A DNA stretch of 64,000 bases, from assembly GCA_963978545.1 (NCBI GenBank), contig OZ021722.1, positions 9,329,401 to 9,393,400 on the forward strand, in the 5' to 3' direction. Below, piece by piece: positions 1 through 10,356 of this stretch (position 1 is the first letter of the stretch; each line of letters opens with the position of its first letter). A program made the translations under genes and the position numbers. The stretch is from Linyphia triangularis. Its lineage: Eukaryota; Arthropoda; Arachnida; Araneae; Linyphiidae. The notes beneath the pieces are model-generated. The model was not told the DNA's origin. It saw only the letters and a program-made list of their open reading frames with translations, and made no database searches.

Positions 1-144
1 GATTAATGGAAGAAGACTTATCTCATGTGCAGGAGTTTAACTTACATGTGCAGAGCAGTCATTTTTTATCTAGTAATAAGTTATCAAGCTAGTAAGGAGT
101 AAAAATATTATTTCATATGCCAACTACAAATATACACTTGTGAA

Positions 145-154
145 TTTATTTATT
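145..154 (-). terminator. Poly(A) signals for the leftmost minus-strand gene
   Basis: Two overlapping AATAAA hexamers on the minus strand lie about 80 nt past the stop codon inferred at 230-232, the expected place for 3' end formation. Confidence 0.4.
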
Positions 155-229
155 TTGAAAAGTAATCGGTTATACATCTATACTTAAAAAAATAAAATAG
201 AAAAAAATTCAAAAGCATAAAAATACAAA

Positions 230-816
230 TTAGAACTTGGCACGGGTGAATGTACGCACCATACCAGCTTTGGCAGCAAAAGTATTAAAGACATCCTTAC
301 TAAAATAAAAGGCCAATCACCTGTAGTTTCAACGGTTTTTAAAGAACCATTACCGACAAAATCTAGCTCCGCAGTGCTGTCAACGTAACCGTTAACTTGC
401 CGTGTGCTACGTGATTGATAGTCCAGTTCATCAACTGAATTTCTAGATAATACACGCTCACTCTTTCTGTGGTCAATATTTCTGTGTTCATCTAAAGAAG
501 ATAGTGAATGTCCATTAGTCGGATAATCCATACGTCTGTGATCACGTGCAAGAAAGGACGACACTCCAGATAAAGCATGTTCATCGTTAGCTTGATGGGC
601 ATGGTTTCTCGGGTCTTCTTCAGAGAACGAACGACATTCTGAAGGGATTCCTTGAGTGCTAGTCTGGTATGAATGGGCTTCCCCTCCTTCACACACTTCG
701 CTATCATCGTCATAACAGCTATGCTGGTTGTTGCATTTAGTTCCAGAATGTGGTGAATGTTCCCGAGAAAGACTACTCTGATGAACTTGCCGTTTGTGTT
801 GTGGATCCGAATCCAG
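230..816 (-). CDS. Terminal exon of an unrecognised gene, polar protein
   Basis: The minus strand shows a long T-tract ending in CAG at 820-817, a good acceptor, followed by an open frame beginning LDSDPQHKRQ. The encoded segment is rich in Ser, His, Arg, Asp and Glu (for example RKSERVLSRNSVDELDY) with no membrane segment or domain that I recognise. The frame runs to about 310, where it turns hydrophobic. Shifting by one base there gives KDVFNTFAAKAGMVRTFTRA and a stop at 230-232, about 80 nt before AATAAA signals at 145-154 (minus strand). I infer a terminal exon with a one-base loss in the short T-run near 311, or else a splice donor there (GTAAGG or GTGATT). Upstream exons are not certain; the first exon at 7322-7417 ends in phase 0 and would fit. 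Confidence 0.5.
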
Positions 817-3488
817 CTGTAAAAAAAAATAAAACATGCTGTTATTATAACAAGACTTTTTAATTTAGAGAATTACATGGGTGAAAGTTAGGAGAGGAGG
901 GAATTTACAAAAATTTTTTTTTTAGAAAAAAGAAAAATTGTAGTGAAGAAATTAAGGGTTTGATTTAATGATGTATTAATAAAGCACACAAGTTATACAT
1001 TAACCTTTAAGAGACCAACCAATTCAATTTACCAATTAAACTTACACTAATCAAATCGATTAAACCCTGTATGACTGGCCAAGTTTCTACAATAGTGTTA
1101 TTGACTATTATATTGACGTAATATCCAACGAAAATTATCTTCATGCAACAGGATTTTCGGCAATAATGCCCACCATAATCACGGGAATAGCAGCTATTTC
1201 ATCACTGTACACTCATCAAAATGGGCCATCACATAAAAATGCAAATAATGCTGATAGGCCATATGACATTAGAGAAAAATGTGGGAAAAAAGTACTAATT
1301 CCATCGGTGGTTTAAGGAAGTCTAAGAGTATGCATGTTTTGTTTTTAATTCTTTGTTAGCAGTTGAAAAACATGAACTGAAGAGGAACTTTTCCCGCTAA
1401 GACACTTCTGTAAATGTCCGTGATCAAAAATAAAAAAGTAACGGAAATCTGTAAAATATACTGAAAACTTTCACCCATGAAGAATTGATATAAGAGAAAA
1501 ACAAAGGCGGGAAGGGGGGGATAGTGGTTCGAAATCAACTTTTGGTGAAAACAAATCCAAAAATACTATGTGTTATGTAGACACATCAGTGATACTAAAT
1601 AAGGATAGGGCTCGAAAAATCTCAAATATTTTACATGCCCTCTTAAGATAATTAATCTAGAAAATACATGCCGGAATAAAACTTTTGCATATCCGAACAT
1701 TTAATTCATATAATATATCTAGTACTAGTACATATAATATATCGATCGAAAAAGAATTTTCGTTAACAATACATGCACATTGATCTATACTTATACCAAA
1801 ATAAAATTAGCAAAGACAAGACACTATATTAACATACTATATTAAAATTATTTTCACATTACACAACAAAATCACTGATTTTGCTGTGATTTTTGTTCTG
1901 ATCTAAATCAGAAAATTCTGAACTAGTAGTGATCTGAACTGCATGCCCTTCCACGTGTCTTGTTCCTGTAGTTTGCAATTGCTGGTGATGGATCGAAGTT
2001 TGCTGGCTCAACTCAATGAATGCCTATTTGCATTAAGTTATTTATAGTTTCAGTGGACAAGTAGCATCGCAATGGGCTCTTTTATGATTAATGGCACTGA
2101 ATCCTCTCTCGCAGGCAGATGTATTGTGAGAAACACAGTTGCGACCTTTGACCCAAAATAACGAATCGGTTCTAATTGCACGCATGTGAGTGAAAATACA
2201 AAATATTTATCTCTTGAAAGGTATATTTGATGAAATATTGTCCAGCCAGGCATGTGTGAGGAAAAAGTACATGCCCGATCTGAATATTTTCCATGCCCCG
2301 GGTATTTCGGGCAATATAATTTCGGAACCTTGAATAAGGATAGGTATCAAAAGGGAAGATCAATACTTTTTGTAAGATAATTAAAAAATGATCAAATGTT
2401 TGCATGTGTTCCAAAACGTTTTCAAAATTTTAAACTGTGCCTTCTCAATAATCACTTCGAAAATACTGGAACCATTAATCTTGTTAACTTATTGCACACA
2501 ATTCATCACATGTTCATCAATATCATCCTAACCCATTTTACTTTAAAGCGTTTTGACAGCTCTAATCTAAGATGTAAATAATATAACTTTTACTATCCAA
2601 GAAAAGGTCATTTGGTTATAACTTTACTTTTGCCTCCACTTGCTGATCTTTAATGTTATTGAGTAGTAGAGATTGCAGTGCACCATCTACATTTCTTTTT
2701 TGTCTTGTTCTTATTCCGGCAGTGGGTGTTAAACTTTTTGGGCCCTAATTGACATATATGTGCCAGAGATTAGATTTCATTCCCATTTAGGTAATTAATC
2801 CCAATATTACATGAGTTTTTATATTTTCATTGTTATTAAGGAATCAGGGAATAAAAACATGATTAAAGAAACTTCGAAACACTCTCAGATTGTAAATGGC
2901 GAACTTTCGTACTTGAACAAGCACATGACTCAAATTTCAATCAGTCTATTTTTTTTTTTTTTAAATTTTGCTCTAAATACAATTATATTTAGTGTAAAAT
3001 ATTATTCTTAGTGTAATTATATCTCTTATTCATGTTAAGTAATAATATAGCCTTTTTTTAGAAAAGTTGAATTCTTTACGTGGGATATATTGTCTCCAGG
3101 GTCTATCCAGGATTTTTTTTACAGGGTCCATTTTTTTGTGTGAAAAATATCCAATTTTACGTATTTTTGTGAAACTTTCATGCAATGATAAAAAAAAATT
3201 AAAATGTTGAGTAGGTACATCCAAATATTAACCATGATGTCCTTCTACTCCTAGATGATTTAAATATCTTAACTATAGATGCACATTTTTTGACATGAAA
3301 TTTGGTGAAAGGTTTGTTTGTTGGACATGGAATTTTGTGAAGGGTCCGTAAACAGACCCAAATTTCCTTTTGCATGGACCCCTCGTCTCAATCATATTTA
3401 ACAGCAGGATCACATCAGGGGATCTAATTACAACATGATTATATATTGTACGTGTGTTTATAAAAAATATATGTTTATTATCCTAGAT
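817..3488. other. AT-rich stretch without a supported gene
   Basis: No exon with splice sites and coding character was found. Two diverged pieces around 3090-3400 repeat the words 'agggtc' and 'gacccaaattt' and may be remains of a transposon, but no ends or target duplication could be fixed. Confidence 0.4.
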
Positions 3489-4407
3489 CAGAGGTTCCTA
3501 AATCATGGGCGTGGTACTGAGCCGTGGACGCCGGTCGAGATGAATGTTTTAGCAACTTCAAGGGTAGAAATGGGAACAATCTAATCACTCGATTGTTAGC
3601 AACAATCCAATTATTCGATGGTGTAACGAGTGAATAATGTGTGAATTCAACAGCATGGCTAAAACTAAACAGTTTTAATCCAGATATTAACTTTGTCATG
3701 GAGGACAAGCGATGCCAAAAATCCCATTGACTTATTTTTTTAACTTTGACCACTTATTTTTTAGTTTTCTTATAGTTGTGACAGAAAAGTGAATACAATA
3801 AATTTCTTTTTTTATCAAATTTTTTTTTTTAATCCTTCTCGTACAGGTACGTTTTACTAATTACTGAAGCACGTACATGCACAAATGAGGAACTTTCATG
3901 TTTTTTTATTTTATTTTTAAATAAAAGTAGAGAAAAAATCATGAAAAACAATACCAATCTTTCAAAAATTTGATCTCGGATAGATAGTTAAAAAAATATT
4001 TAGTTTTTCACTTTGCGATTTGGCGGGAAAAAGCCACTTTTGAGTGAAAAGTCAATGCGCAGATAATGAACCAGTCTAAAATCTGTTTTAGACGAGGAAT
4101 GAGTGTGGTTTCTCCTTCGTTTTGCGACTTTATCTCTGCGTAACCATGTCACGTTTTTTCATGCGTTTTTGGTCACGTGACTTTTGCTTTGATTTCGGCT
4201 AATTTCAAACTCTATTTTTGATTAATTGAAAGCATAAAGATAAAAAATAATTGCACTGCTCAAATATATTCGTTGGATAACACTAGAAAATACAAAAAAT
4301 ATTCATTTTCCTCACTTGTGCAAGTTCCTCATTCTAATAGCTTGTGAGCCTCAAAGTCTTTTTTTTTTTACAAAAATAAGTACAACTAAAAAGGTTGGGA
4401 ACCGCTG
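3489..4407. mobile_element. hAT-type non-autonomous element
   Basis: The left end CAGAGGTTCCTAAATC and the right end GGTTGGGAACCGCTG are the inverted 'CAG.GGTTCCCAA' termini typical of hAT transposons. The flanks are TCCTAGAT (3481-3488) and TCCTAAGT (4408-4415), an 8-bp target duplication with 6 of 8 matches, which is the hAT length. No transposase frame survives in the 919 bp. It lies between the leftmost gene and the small acidic gene. Confidence 0.75.
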
Positions 4408-5528
4408 TCCTAAGTGATTAGAACAAATAGTGCAAGTCAACTATACAATTGAGATATATTATTCCAGGAGACTTCTAAAAAAAGTTTAAAACTTATAGTA
4501 TACTTCTTTTAGTAGTTCATCATTAAATGTAACCACTTTTAATAGTTAAATTTTTAACTGTTATTTTTAATTTTTTACTCGTATTTCAAATGATTTTGAC
4601 TTTAGAACCTTGCTCGAATGAGAATTTTGGGGTGCATACCAATTTCTACGCTTTTGCCTTAACACATATGGAAAAATTCTCATATTTTGGTCTCAATTTA
4701 TATTGGTCAAAATCGACAAAATCGTTAAAATTAACAATATGCCTTTTCCAGTTAAATTTTTTAGTATTTAAATTTCATTACTGTTATTTCAAAGTAATAA
4801 GATAATTCTAAAAATGTTTTTAAGTAAAAATAAAAATTACTGATTTCATACCGTAGATATTTCAGGCTGTTCCGAGATTGAAGATCTAATAAAAAATAAA
4901 ATAAAACATATAATAAAAAAAAAATAAACAATGCACATTTATTATCCTTGTAAGACAAAGAATTATTAAGTTTTTTCAAGTGATTGCGAATTTAAGACAA
5001 AATGCCACAATTGTATATTTAGTCCATTCCATGTGGTAGGTATTTCGACTTATTTTCAGTTAACTTTGAAGTACAATTATCAGTCAAAATCAAGATCATG
5101 CAAAACCAAATATAATTTAACAAAGTAAAGCTTTAAAAAGTTTCATATCCCTAAGCATTTTATTAATGAGAGGCAAAATTATTCACATTAATTATTATTA
5201 TTTTTTTTTAATAAAAAATATCCCTTAATGAAATTGAATTTGAAGTTATGCAAGGACATTGTAGAATATAGTACTAATAATAAAAAGCTTTGTCTTTCAA
5301 TGGTTTATAATTGTTGTATTTAAAATTCAAAAGTTAGATTAGTAATAAAATATAATAGTTTTTTTTAATGTAAAATCTATTACTGCTCAGAAATAATCAT
5401 AAATAGAAGATATAGTATGTATTTTATAAAGTAAGCTTAAAAACTTTAACACAATAAATTTATTAAACTATTTTTGCACTGATATTTCGATAATTCAGTG
5501 AAAACAATAAAGAATTCATAGAAAAATT
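4408..5528. other. AT-rich stretch, nothing recognised
   Basis: About 1.1 kb of very AT-rich sequence with poly-A and poly-T runs. I see no exon, RNA gene or delimited repeat. The last part is the 3' flank of the minus-strand exon ending at 5529. Confidence 0.4.
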
Positions 5529-5618
5529 TCAAAAGTATTCTTGCCCTTCTGAATCCGACTCTTCATCATCTGAATCATCGTCCGACTCGAAAGACATGTT
5601 TGCGACTCGTTGGTTTAA
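5529..5618 (-). CDS. Exon 2 of the 61-aa acidic protein
   Basis: Thirty codons including TGA at 5529-5531. It is bounded by a polypyrimidine-TAG acceptor at 5619-5620 (minus strand). Codon pattern and composition look protein-coding against the AT-rich surroundings. Confidence 0.55.
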   Translation of the reverse strand, partial: LNQRVANMSFESDDDSDDEESDSEGQEYF

Positions 5619-7417
5619 CTAGATGAGATAAAAAAAAAATTGACTCTTAAGAATACTGAAAAATATTCCAAACCAAGCAGTTAAATATAAGAAACATATA
5701 TATTTTCCTTACAAAAAATAACGACACAAGAATATATCCTATCACAAATGGAAGTTGGAAAAAATTAAACAAATAGTATAGTATCATTGGTAATTTCTCA
5801 GGACATGATGAAACCCCCTTTATTCACAAGACGGGAATATATCTAGTCTAAAAAGGCAAATCTAGATGAAGATGTAATTTTTTAATGAAAGATTGAAAAA
5901 ATAGAATTAAATTTCCCAAAAATATATATATCTTCAACTATCGAAGTATCTATTTTCTTGAACAATTGTTTATCTGGCATATTATCTAAAATATAAATTT
6001 TTTAATTATTTTGTGTAACTGATTTCCCATTCTCTTTCAAAATAAAAAAAATAAGGAGTTTCTAAGGATTTTTTGAAAATTCCAAAAATTATTAGGATTA
6101 TATGTACAGGATGGTCATAAAGAAAATTTGCAGATGTACGAAACTCTAGCTTTCGTTTCGTTCAACAGATCGAGACAAGATTTCAAGTATAGTTATTCAG
6201 AGGTATGAGCTCAGGATTCTGTGAATGACAACAAAATTTCACTCACGGTTACAGTTACAGAAACTCAAAATTTTAGAATGGGAACCTTTGTCGCAAAATG
6301 CTCAGCACATGAAAAAACCTTAAAGGGTGTTGGAACGGTACGTGTATCACAAAAAAACAGATGTGTTATGCAAGCACATGAAACAGCTCTGCGAAAGGAA
6401 ATTTGCATGTGACAGAGGCGAAAGTTTACATGGGTGCCTTCACAGGCAATTTTATCGGTTTTCTAAGCTCCATATCTGGCGAAAGGCATTCTGTGATTGG
6501 TGTCTGGCCTCAGTCATGTGCAAATTTTCTCTGTGTGTCCCAACTGTGTTTCTGTTGGCCATTTACAGAGCTGTTTTTTGTGCATGCATAACGTGTCCAT
6601 TTTTTGTAATACACGTACCGTTCCAACACTTTTTAGGGTTTTTGCATTCACTGAGCATTTTGTAATAGGAAAAAGTAGGTGTTGCTATTCGAAAATTTCG
6701 AGTTTCTGTAACTATAACCGTAACTGTGAGCACCATTTTGCTGCCATTCGCAGAATCTCGAGCTCATACCTCTGAATATCTATACCTGAAATCTCATCAT
6801 AATTTGTTGAATGGAACGGCCGTTAGACGTCGATATATCAGCAAAGTTTCTTTATGACCACCCTGTATTTTAAAATTTTAATGCAAATGTGTTCTTCACT
6901 AAGATTAGTTGTATTGGATATTTTCTGGTGCGAGGCCTATACTGTGTTGATACATCATTTAAAAAAAAAAGAAGGAAGAAATATCTTTGGGAAAGACTCA
7001 AAAGGGGGTAACAATTGTGAAACTGCTAAACACTCAAATTTTATTTGTGGTAAATAATTGGTAGGTATATCTTCCAAACTGTCAGCATAGGTACTACATA
7101 GACAGTCATTTTTTATAGTTTTATATCATTGCTGAAACGGAAGAGCTAAGAACACATTAAATGTGTTCTTAGCTCTCCCTTACCAGCAGTTGATGGAATA
7201 ATATGCAAGTAATACTATGTTCAACTGCAGAGTTAACCAAACATAGACAAAGGTCCCAAACCTTCTTTTAATAAATTATCAGGTATTTGGTGTTGACAGA
7301 ATAATAAGAAATACAATTTACCTCTTCTTTATATTTAACTTTGTCAGCAAGTGCAACGTCCGTTGCTCTATTGTTGTTATTGGCAGGAATATTGGAAACA
7401 GTGATGCTATCATCCAT
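5529..7417 (-). CDS. Two-exon model: 61-aa protein with acidic C-terminus
   Basis: Exon 1 is 7322-7417: ATG, then 32 codons starting MDDSITVSNIPANNNN and ending KVKYKEE, followed by the donor GTAAAT. Exon 2 is 5529-5618: after the acceptor TTTATCTCATCTAG it encodes LNQRVANMSFESDDDSDDEE and then SDSEGQEYF-stop. Both junctions are phase 0, so the joined frame of 61 codons is open. The tail is a run of Asp, Glu and Ser with casein-kinase-2-like sites. There is no signal peptide or membrane helix. I do not recognise the family. The 1703-bp intron contains a 759-bp foldback element. The alternative is that exon 1 joins the exon at 816, also in phase 0. Confidence 0.5.
6107..6865. mobile_element. 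Long foldback (MITE-like) element with TA duplication
   Basis: The left end CAGGATGGTCATAAAGAAA mirrors the right end TTTCTTTATGACCACCCTG. Both are flanked by TA (6105-6106 and 6866-6867), as in Tc1/mariner-type insertions. Inverted similarity continues inward almost to the centre, for example GGTACGTGTATCAC near 6338 against its complement near 6610, so the 759 bp can fold into one long imperfect hairpin. Open frames inside it in several phases are by-products of this structure. It lies in the intron of the small minus-strand gene. Confidence 0.8.
7143..7177. repeat. 35-nt perfect palindrome
   Basis: AGAGCTAAGAACACATT is followed by one base and then its exact reverse complement. In the minus-strand transcript it would form a 17-bp hairpin 145 nt downstream of exon 1. 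No terminator-like T-run follows. Confidence 0.8.
7322..7417 (-). CDS. First exon of the 61-aa acidic protein
   Basis: The start codon is at 7415-7417 (minus strand), in the context AAGTATGG. It holds 32 codons and ends GAAGAG before GTAAAT. A MITE begins only 53 nt upstream of the ATG. Confidence 0.55.
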
Positions 7418-7469
7418 ACTTAAAGGTAACTAAAGGATTAGAAAATTCCAATTAAAAAAAGTTGGGATC

Positions 7470-7661
7470 AGATTTACTGTACGATCCCCCTTGGAGACTT
7501 TCTGGAAGTTGGCGATTCAGCGCCGAATGTGGCAACCCATCGCCAAGGTTTTCCAAAAACCCTAATGATAGTTTGATTTGGCAACATGTAGTGTTTTGAC
7601 ACCATTTTCAATTTGGCGATTTTTTTTAAAAAGTCGCCATGGGGGATCATACAGTAAATCT
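7470..7661. mobile_element. MITE copy A, TIR AGATTTACTGTACGATCCC
   Basis: The left end AGATTTACTGTACGATCCCC is inverted at the right as GGGGATCATACAGTAAATCT. The interior carries 'TTGGCGA' words. It is non-coding, and a second copy follows 64 bp later. It sits in the probable promoter of the minus-strand gene starting at 7417. Confidence 0.75.
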
Positions 7662-7725
7662 TAACCAAAAGTTGTATTGATAGTATACATTGATACTTTG
7701 CAACAATTGATAAAGTATTTAGTTC

Positions 7726-7939
7726 AGATTTACTGTACAATGCCTTTTGGCAACTTTTTGAAAGTTGGCGAATCGACGCCGAATGTGGCAACTTTCGTTC
7801 TGATCTTCGTAACTTTCATCAGTGATCATTTGGATTTGACAACATGTCATTTTGGATTTGGTGACATAGCCTTTTGACATCATTTTCAATTTGGATACTT
7901 TTTTTGAAAAGTCATCAAGAGACACCGTACAGTAAATCA
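7726..7939. mobile_element. MITE copy B, same family as 7470-7661
   Basis: The left end AGATTTACTGTACAATGCC and the right end CACCGTACAGTAAATCA match copy A with several substitutions. Same orientation, 64 bp apart, both non-coding. The divergence suggests two separate insertions or an old tandem duplication. Confidence 0.7.
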
Positions 7940-8659
7940 TAGCCAATTTTTTATTGATACAGGTATTCAAGACATTTCTTTGATGAAAAACTCACCAAAT
8001 GTCTAATACTACATTTGTTCTTTTTTATTTTACATTGTGTTCATTATTAAAGTTTTGCTAAGACATTTAAATAAAATATAATAAGTTAAAAGTGTCTTGT
8101 TTAAATCTAGGCAGAAATTGCGATAAGGAAAACCGTCAACTAGGAATTTATCAAAAAATAATACAATACAGTCGAGTATCAGTTCATGTTACAAATCAGT
8201 TTTTTTTATGTGAACAAATCAGTGATTTGTGTAGGCTGACGAGCATATTCTTTAGAAAAAATTCAATCGGAATAACAAACACTATATAATGTAGTAACCT
8301 TAAAAATTTACTATAATTTAAAATACAACTTACAGTTTCATATTTGTTAAAAAAGAAAGAAAAATCTATTTAATTCCAATTTTGCCGTTGTTAGTGTCTT
8401 CATCTTGTCAATATTATTGTTTTCTAAATTTTCGCATATCGCGGTTTATTGTGCGGTTTCAGTCAAGCTTATCAAAATGAATAAAAAAAATATCATAAAA
8501 GTAAAACTGAAAATATCTGAAATTATTTTTTTACCATTTTATTTTATAACTCAAGCTAAAAGCTCATCAATCAACACCATTAAAAATTTCGCGATACATC
8601 CTGAAAGCGAGTGTAAATTTTCACATTCTTAAATATAGTCATGACATGAATTTTTGTTG
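7940..8659. other. Intergenic, upstream of DNTTIP1
   Basis: AT-rich sequence between the MITE pair and the DNTTIP1 promoter area. No exon, RNA gene or repeat could be delimited. Confidence 0.4.
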
Positions 8660-8667
8660 TGACGTCA
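8660..8667 (+). promoter_or_regulatory. CRE/ATF palindrome TGACGTCA
   Basis: A perfect cAMP-response element octamer lies 211 nt before the DNTTIP1 start codon, within TGTGACGTCACAT. Such sites are common in housekeeping promoters. Function here is inferred from position only. Confidence 0.4.
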
Positions 8668-8780
8668 CATAACGTAAACACTATAAACTACGAATTGTTG
8701 AATCAGTAGTGAAGTGAAAAGAGTAGAAAATGTATAAAAATAATAACAACAGTAAATTTTGACACTGACAGATTTTTAAA

Positions 8781-8819
8781 ATGTCTGTGATTGAATGGTT
8801 TTTTCCTAATTATTTCTGA
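8781..8819 (+). other. Short upstream ORF in the DNTTIP1 leader
   Basis: ATG at 8781 with A at -3 opens a 12-codon frame ending TGA at 8817-8819, 58 nt before the main start and in another frame. It matters only if transcription begins upstream of it. Confidence 0.3.
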
Positions 8820-8877
8820 TAAGGTACTCAAGTCTCCACCTAGCATTCCACAAACCATTTTGATTAAAATTTTGAAA

Positions 8878-10356
8878 ATGTCTTCGGAAGTTCCAAAAAT
8901 TAAAGTTACTCCAGCAGATCGGGATAACAGTGTGGATAAATCTAATGTATTCAACTGGCACCCACCGAAATTCGAAGTTTCATCTTCACTAACTGCGAAA
9001 AATGAAAGCTCGCAGTTGAGATTCTTTGGAATGAACAACAAGGGTCTCAATATATATTTTAAAAATGACAAAGTTAGTTCCGACATATCCGATTCCCTTC
9101 AAACCTTAGGGCTTGTTAACTGGGAAAACACGTTTAATATGAGATCCTACAATTTAAACAATTTCCCAACAAGTACAACCAGCTACAGAACCGCTTACAG
9201 ATCTCAAGCTGTTGCTATGCAAAGAGCGCGTCTGGGTTTCATTAACGGCACTGCCAAATCACTTGATATCTTGAGACAAAACATGCAAAAGTTTATAAAC
9301 AAAGAAATCGATGATATAATACAGAAATATATCGAGAGATTTTTCAAACCTGGTATTGAAAATATCAAGGTTAATAATGGTGATAGTTCAGTTTCTGACC
9401 AACATCTCCACTCTGTTTGCAGACAGATCCTTGAAGAAGCTAAAAAGATGTACCAAAACACTTCTAACCGAGGGACAAGCCCAGCCGACTTTGCCGAACT
9501 CGAAAGCAGTTCTTCGAGTGAACAGAAACCTTCAAACACTTTCCTGAAGACTTTGATAAAAAAGCGAAAGGAATCGGATACCGACTCGGAAGCCAGTTTC
9601 ATCCCAGTCAAACCAAAAAAGCGTAAAGGCAGACCACCAAACGCCGCATCCGGTCGTTCGACCCCGATGAAATTTAAAGTGGAGCAAGTCAGACGCGAGG
9701 GCCCTAAATGGGATCCTACCCGGCTAAGCTCCAGTGCGCAGTTCATAATGGGAGCTAAGGCAAACAAAGCTTTAGGCTTGGGGGCAACTAGAGGAAGGTT
9801 GTACATAAAACATCCCGAGATCTTCAAGTATTCGGGCGATCAAGAGGATAAACAGTGGCTTTATGACCAGAATCTAATGCCTGCGACTGGAGGCAAGGCA
9901 TACATGTTGCTCGTAGACGACATAAAAGAACTCGCAGAGTCTGATGAGTACAGGAACAACTCTTCGCTTATGACCGACGAGATTGTCGGTTTCACAGTCC
10001 CGGATAGGATTTTGAACAAAATGAAACAGACGATGATTGATATGAGGACTGATGTTCCTACGCGGAGGCGTGGTAGGCCTCCTGCCTCCAATTCTGATGG
10101 AAATGGGAATTTAGATATTAAGTTAGAGGATTTCACATCTGACGAGAAGCACGGATCGGGAACTGTATCCCCGACTGACGAACTCGATCTCTTGGGATCG
10201 GATATCCGTTCGACGGATCCCTCCCCATTCAGTCTGGGCACTGGATTTGACGATGTTAGCCCTGCCCCGCCGGAAATTTCCCCCTCCCCTTCGGACCTCA
10301 GCAGTACTTTCGATCCACCCCTATCGGCACCATTTGATATTGGACCTACGCCTTGA
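8878..10356 (+). CDS. DNTTIP1: DNTTIP1, MiDAC deacetylase complex subunit
   Basis: This 492-residue protein aligns over its core with vertebrate DNTTIP1 (TdIF1), the dimeric nuclear scaffold that joins HDAC1/2 and MIDEAS in the MiDAC complex and binds DNA. Residues about 118-195 match the N-terminal dimerisation helices. Residues 245-254, KPKKRKGRPP, are an AT-hook with a nuclear-localisation look. Residues 270-390 match the SKI/SNO/DAC-like DNA-binding domain, including VRREGPKWDP, ANKALGLGATRGRLYIKHP and MPATGGKAY. A second AT-hook, RRRGRPP (396-402), and a Ser/Pro/Asp-rich tail to 492 go beyond the 329-residue human protein. I chose ATG 8878 (A at -3); the frame upstream has no ATG. The whole coding region is one exon, whereas vertebrate genes are split. 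No obvious poly(A) remnant follows. Confidence 0.95.
   Translation: MSSEVPKIKVTPADRDNSVDKSNVFNWHPPKFEVSSSLTAKNESSQLRFFGMNNKGLNIYFKNDKVSSDISDSLQTLGLVNWENTFNMRSYNLNNFPTSTTSYRTAYRSQAVAMQRARLGFINGTAKSLDILRQNMQKFINKEIDDIIQKYIERFFKPGIENIKVNNGDSSVSDQHLHSVCRQILEEAKKMYQNTSNRGTSPADFAELESSSSSEQKPSNTFLKTLIKKRKESDTDSEASFIPVKPKKRKGRPPNAASGRSTPMKFKVEQVRREGPKWDPTRLSSSAQFIMGAKANKALGLGATRGRLYIKHPEIFKYSGDQEDKQWLYDQNLMPATGGKAYMLLVDDIKELAESDEYRNNSSLMTDEIVGFTVPDRILNKMKQTMIDMRTDVPTRRRGRPPASNSDGNGNLDIKLEDFTSDEKHGSGTVSPTDELDLLGSDIRSTDPSPFSLGTGFDDVSPAPPEISPSPSDLSSTFDPPLSAPFDIGPTP

Noticed and set aside
2640..2760. Cys-containing minus-strand frame resembling a zinc-binding tail
   Set aside because: Only a few Cys with irregular spacing; no piggyBac ends or other homologous blocks nearby.
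6221..6775. Four overlapping plus-strand frames of 62-112 codons
   Set aside because: They lie entirely inside the foldback element and have no domain or splice support.
7200..7260. Rho-independent-type terminator at the palindrome near 7143
   Set aside because: This is a eukaryotic sequence and no T-run follows the hairpin.
8791..8877. In-frame upstream extension of DNTTIP1 by 29 codons
   Set aside because: The frame opens with TTG, not ATG; the first ATG is 8878 and has a good context.
9204..9827. Long antisense open frame across DNTTIP1
   Set aside because: It is a shadow of the well-conserved plus-strand gene and resembles nothing itself.
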